DNA from: Desulfobacterales bacterium
GTDB taxonomy: Bacteria > Desulfobacterota > DSM-4660 > Desulfatiglandales > Desulfatiglandaceae
Length of the DNA stretch: 8,156 bases
Assembly (NCBI GenBank): GCA_027061865.1
Contig: JAMOVZ010000311.1
Coordinates: forward strand, 1-8,156
Reading direction: 5' to 3'
In this document: positions 5,769 through 8,156 of the stretch, piece by piece
Position numbering within the stretch: position 1 is the first letter of the stretch
Layout: every line of letters begins with the position of its first letter
Made by a program: the position numbers and the translations under genes
The notes under the pieces: model-generated
The model's database searches: none
Seen by the model: the letters and a program-made list of their open reading frames with translations, nothing else
Told to the model about the DNA's origin: nothing

Positions 5769-6598
5769 GTGGACTTTTGGTAAGTGCTTGGCTTCACGTA
5801 CTTGAAGGGGTGATCTATTCCAGTAAGGCTTTCAGAGTGCCCAATAAACAGATAGCCCCCCGATTTTATGACCCTCCAGAATTTGTTGACTATCTTCTCC
5901 TGGACCTGTTTGTCAAAATAGATCATCACATTCCTGCAAAAGATCACATCGAAGGAAAATGATGAGGGAAAGGGCTCCATAAGATTGAATCTTTTGAATG
6001 TGACCACCTCCTGCAATACGGGTTTCACCTTGAAAAATCCCTCCCACTTGTTTTTTCCTCTCTTGAAGTAACGCCTTTTAAGATCAGAGGGGATCGCTCC
6101 TAGCTTCTCTGCCGGGTAAATGCCCCTGGCCGCATGAGATAACATCCGTGTGGAGATGTCAGTGGCAAGGATATGAACCGGTGGCCTCCCATGGTATGAT
6201 ATCCCTTGGAGCAGGGTAATGGCTATGGAATAGGGTTCTTCTCCGCTAGAGCAGCCTGCACTCCATATCTCCAGCCTTGCTCCGTTGTTTGTTGATGCTT
6301 TTTCCAGAAAGGTGGGGATTACCGTCTCCCGCAAAAAATCAAAGTGCTGTGGTTCCCTGAAGAAGTAGGTTAGATTTGTAGAGATGCAATCCAGAAACGG
6401 AACCGTGTACTCCCCTGTCCTGTCGTTGAGAAGGGCTTGGTAGAATTCCTTTATCGATGTGAAATCAGTATTCCTCAGATACTTGGCCAGGCGTGCGCGG
6501 AGCAGATCCTTCTTTCCGTCATGCAGATTTATGCCTGCTTTCTGGTAGACGAAATCACTTAGCTTTTGAAAGTCCTGATCTGTCAGTTGGAGTTCCAT
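5765..6598 (-). CDS. cheR: Chemotaxis protein methyltransferase CheR
   Basis: Transfers methyl groups from S-adenosylmethionine to glutamates on chemoreceptors, providing adaptation together with CheB. The 277 residues match a plain CheR. The helical N-terminal domain spans about 1-75. The methyltransferase domain carries NLTYFFREPQHF (75-86), the SAM-binding loop AGCSSGEEPYS (114-124), ATDIS (145-149), FDVIFCRNVMIYFD (216-229) and GGYLFIGHSESL (247-258). There is no TPR extension and no VWRPY-type receptor-tether peptide. Start at the ATG ending at 6598 gives the normal N-terminus; its ribosome binding site is weak (GGGATTGGG). A consensus sigma-28 promoter lies upstream on the same strand (6687-6661), marking it as a late flagellar-class gene. 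Its 3' end overlaps the convergent response regulator gene by 4 bp. The window shows no other che gene. Confidence 0.96.
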   Translation of the reverse strand: MELQLTDQDFQKLSDFVYQKAGINLHDGKKDLLRARLAKYLRNTDFTSIKEFYQALLNDRTGEYTVPFLDCISTNLTYFFREPQHFDFLRETVIPTFLEKASTNNGARLEIWSAGCSSGEEPYSIAITLLQGISYHGRPPVHILATDISTRMLSHAARGIYPAEKLGAIPSDLKRRYFKRGKNKWEGFFKVKPVLQEVVTFKRFNLMEPFPSSFSFDVIFCRNVMIYFDKQVQEKIVNKFWRVIKSGGYLFIGHSESLTGIDHPFKYVKPSTYQKST

Positions 6599-6660
6599 CA
6601 GCCCAATCCCGGTTGTTGGTGATCATAGAAATAGGGCGGCCAGAATCAAGTCCCAAAATG

Positions 6661-6687
6661 ATATCGGCAAAATTGCGAAAATGTTTA
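6661..6687 (-). promoter_or_regulatory. Sigma-28 (FliA) promoter for cheR
   Basis: Read on the minus strand, TAAA (6687-6684), exactly 15 bases, then GCCGATAT (6668-6661). The enterobacterial sigma-28 consensus is TAAA-N15-GCCGATAA, so only the last base differs and spacing is exact. Transcription would begin near 6654, giving a cheR leader of about 55 bases. Confidence 0.85.
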
Positions 6688-6700
6688 GAGGACAAAAGAT

Positions 6701-6728
6701 TCAAGTTCTTCTGGACCCTGGCCGATAG
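6701..6728 (+). promoter_or_regulatory. Sigma-28 (FliA) promoter for the small protein-flgM operon
   Basis: TCAAGTTC (6701-6708) matches six of eight bases of the -35 consensus TAAAGTTT, and GCCGATAG (6721-6728) matches seven of eight at -10, with 12 bases between them (one more than the usual 11). Transcription would start near 6735, immediately before the GGAGGGG ribosome binding site (6736-6742), so the leader would be only about 12 bases. It is weaker in -35 and spacing than the cheR promoter, but placement before a flgM operon supports it. Confidence 0.7.
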
Positions 6729-6746
6729 AGAAATTGGAGGGGTAAA

Positions 6747-7013
6747 ATGACCATAAGCACTTACCAGATACGTAATGTATTGCGTATTTACGGCAATCAG
6801 CTAAAGCGCAGGAACACCTTGCTTGACAGCGGGGTGGAGCCGGTAAAGCCTTCTGCCGATTTTGTCGATATATCTGTAGAGGCGAGGCGAAGGCAGGTGT
6901 TGAATCAATTGTCACAAAAGCTGATTTCCCAGGTCAAAGAAGACCGGTCACTTCAGAAAATGTATGGCAGAAATCTCTCCCAAGGTTATGATGAGGGAGA
7001 TCTGGAACAATAA
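6747..7013 (+). CDS. Small protein upstream of flgM, 88 residues
   Basis: First gene of a two-gene unit with flgM, with a good ribosome binding site (GGAGGGG, 6736-6742) and a sigma-28 promoter just upstream. The product is charged, with a basic N-terminal helix (YQIRNVLRIYGNQLKRR, 6-22) and a central motif FVDISVEARRRQVLNQL (39-55). That motif recalls the 'V-x-I-S-x-x-A' segment preceding the sigma-binding helices of FlgM proteins, and flgM next door has VEIS at a similar position. I do not know a named family. It could be a diverged FlgM paralogue, a flagellar export partner or a chaperone. It has no signal peptide, membrane segment or cysteine. That it is a real gene is well supported by context; its function is open. 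Confidence 0.82.
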   Translation: MTISTYQIRNVLRIYGNQLKRRNTLLDSGVEPVKPSADFVDISVEARRRQVLNQLSQKLISQVKEDRSLQKMYGRNLSQGYDEGDLEQ

Positions 7014-7036
7014 AAGGGGGGTGGAAAGGAGAAAGT

Positions 7037-7351
7037 ATGAAGGTAGAAGACATCTACAAACATTTGAGCCTGATTCAGAGCACAGGAGACGCCTCCAATA
7101 CCCAAAAGCCACAATCCCAGGCAGAGGTTACGAAAAAAGATTCTTCAAGTCCTGATGCCAAGGTGGAGATTTCTCAGACCTCCATAACATTCAATAAGGT
7201 CAAAAAATTGGTGGAAACTTTGCCGCCCGATAGGGTTGAAAAGGTTCAACGTATCAAAGAGCAATTAGAGGCAGGCCAGTATAAAGTTGACTCGACAAAA
7301 GTAGCTGAGAAGATGCTGAGGGACACTTTGATTGATTTTCTCAAAGAGTGA
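7037..7351 (+). CDS. flgM: Anti-sigma-28 factor FlgM
   Basis: Binds sigma-28 (FliA) and holds late flagellar genes off until the hook-basal body is complete, when FlgM is exported. At 104 residues it fits the family. The N-terminal half (about 1-42) is Ser/Gln/Lys-rich and likely disordered, as in known FlgM. Next come VEISQTS (43-49) and the sigma-binding helical region with LPPDRVEKVQRIKEQLEAG (62-80) and VAEKMLRDTLIDFL (89-102), close to the family pattern of R-x-E-K-V ... I-x-x-G-x-Y ... A-x-K-M-L. AGGAG (7027-7031) precedes the ATG. It follows the 88-residue gene by 23 bases and should be co-transcribed from the sigma-28 promoter, giving the usual negative feedback. A terminator follows 28 bases after the stop. 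Confidence 0.93.
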   Translation: MKVEDIYKHLSLIQSTGDASNTQKPQSQAEVTKKDSSSPDAKVEISQTSITFNKVKKLVETLPPDRVEKVQRIKEQLEAGQYKVDSTKVAEKMLRDTLIDFLKE

Positions 7352-7379
7352 AAAAATAGAACCGTTCTGTTTTAATGAC

Positions 7380-7411
7380 AAAAAGCCATCTTGCCAAAAG
7401 GTGGCTTTTTT
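7380..7411 (+). terminator. Intrinsic terminator after flgM
   Basis: GCCATCTT (7385-7392) pairs with AAGGTGGC (7398-7405), one G-U pair, around a five-base loop. Flanking A5 (7380-7384) and T5 (7406-7410) extend the helix, and the T-tract runs to 7411. The flanking A and T runs would also permit weaker termination on the minus strand. The next gene begins only 27 bases later. Confidence 0.9.
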
Positions 7412-7438
7412 GTCTCCGGCAAAAGGCGGAAACGGGAA

Positions 7439-8156
7439 ATGGCCGAATTTGACCCTCGTCTAATCAGGAAGAACAGGAAGCTGTTCTTGAATTACAGCCG
7501 CCTGAGGGCCCAGTATGCTTATTCGTTGAACCCAGAAAAGGCCTCCGTGGCCTTTGAAATCATTCCAGTGCTACTGACCATAAATGAGGTGGACCTCCCC
7601 GGATATGTGCCCAAGGCGGGCTCCGCTTGCGGGGTCTACGGGGTAGGGTCTTCTTATAAGCTGAGGGAGGTGATAAAGGAGTTTTTCCCCGAGGCCAGAA
7701 AGCGGAACATTCCTTTCCAACGCTATCTAATAAGGCGCCCCATAGTGGAATCATTGTTTGTGCTCGGCAGTATCGGCACTGTGGCGCAGACCGAGCAATC
7801 GGATTTTGACTTTTGGGTATGTGTTGATGAAGCCAGGTGGTCCAAGAAGGCATTGGCCCAGTTGCGTGAAAAGACGGCCAAGATATCCTATTGGTGCCGC
7901 AGCACCTTTGATATGGATGTCCATTTTTTCATCCTGGACCTCAAACAGATCCAGAAAAATGATTTTGGAAGGGTGGACGAAGAAAGCTCCGGCTCCAGCC
8001 AAAAGGCCTTTCTCAAAGAAGAATGCTACAGGACCATGCTTTTTATCTCGGGTAAGATACCCTATTGGTGGGTGCTCCCCCCCAATACGACCGAGAGGGA
8101 GTATCGGCGTTGGATACAGGAGTTCAGAGGCCACTCACCGCTGGATAGCGTGGATT
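7439..8156 (+). CDS. cyaA: Class I adenylate cyclase, N-terminal part (runs off window)
   Basis: Makes cAMP from ATP. Only the first 239 codons are in the window and there is no stop. The visible part matches the catalytic domain of enterobacterial CyaA: a nucleotidyltransferase-fold GS motif with two acids, LGSIGTVAQTEQSDFDFWVC (109-128; G110, S111, D122, D124), a further acid in FDMDVHFF (157-164), then GSSQKAFLKEECYRT (185-199), matching the CyaA GSTQ...DEFYRT segment, and YRRWIQEF (222-229). The ATG at 7439 is the only plausible start near; no in-frame alternative lies between it and the flgM terminator, and its ribosome binding site is weak (GGCGG / GGGA). With just 27 bases after the terminator there is little room for a separate promoter, so expression may depend on readthrough or a promoter overlapping the terminator. 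Family is firm; the symbol is by homology, and full length cannot be judged. Confidence 0.9.
   Translation, partial: MAEFDPRLIRKNRKLFLNYSRLRAQYAYSLNPEKASVAFEIIPVLLTINEVDLPGYVPKAGSACGVYGVGSSYKLREVIKEFFPEARKRNIPFQRYLIRRPIVESLFVLGSIGTVAQTEQSDFDFWVCVDEARWSKKALAQLREKTAKISYWCRSTFDMDVHFFILDLKQIQKNDFGRVDEESSGSSQKAFLKEECYRTMLFISGKIPYWWVLPPNTTEREYRRWIQEFRGHSPLDSVD

Noticed and set aside
7560..8134. Minus-strand frames of 97 and 127 residues at the right end
   Set aside because: The plus-strand frame from 7439 is open to the window edge and encodes a class I adenylate cyclase domain; the minus-strand frames are its shadows.

Overview
The window looks like chromosomal DNA from a motile Gram-negative bacterium, most likely a deltaproteobacterium (Desulfobacterota). 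That placement is inference from the gene mix and moderate base composition: a single-subunit quinol-type nitric oxide reductase, an NtrC-family regulator with a FleQ/FlrC-like DNA-binding end, cheR and flgM behind sigma-28 promoters, and a class I adenylate cyclase. No rRNA, tRNA, CRISPR array, insertion sequence or prophage gene was seen.

Left part (1-2500): a 160-base leader, then norZ (164-2419), a 751-residue quinol-dependent NO reductase with all expected heme and FeB ligands, closed by a very strong intrinsic terminator (2453-2494). The leader holds an 11-bp inverted repeat, a perfect Shine-Dalgarno sequence feeding an AUG-UGA start-stop minigene, and a possible stem followed by six T just before the norZ ribosome binding site.

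Middle (2500-4355): a promoter region with an 11-bp direct repeat at 22-bp period, then a 421-residue protein that I do not recognise (2625-3890). It is followed by about 465 bases without a firm gene. That gap carries a possible degraded minus-strand reading frame, nested inverted repeats and an 18-bp perfect palindrome upstream of the next gene.

Right part (4356-8156): a flagellar/chemotaxis cluster. A sigma-54-dependent response regulator (4356-5768) converges on and overlaps by 4 bp the chemotaxis methyltransferase gene cheR (5765-6598, minus strand). From the cheR-flgM intergenic region, two sigma-28 (FliA) type promoters fire in opposite directions: one toward cheR with exact TAAA-N15-GCCGATAT spacing, the other toward an 88-residue small protein followed by the anti-sigma-28 factor flgM. 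A terminator follows flgM. A class I adenylate cyclase gene then starts at 7439 and runs off the right edge.

Inferred working model: the sigma-54 regulator acts on mid-stage flagellar genes elsewhere, sigma-28 then drives late genes including cheR and flgM, and FlgM holds sigma-28 in check. The NO reductase is a separate detoxification or respiration unit with its own leader and terminator.
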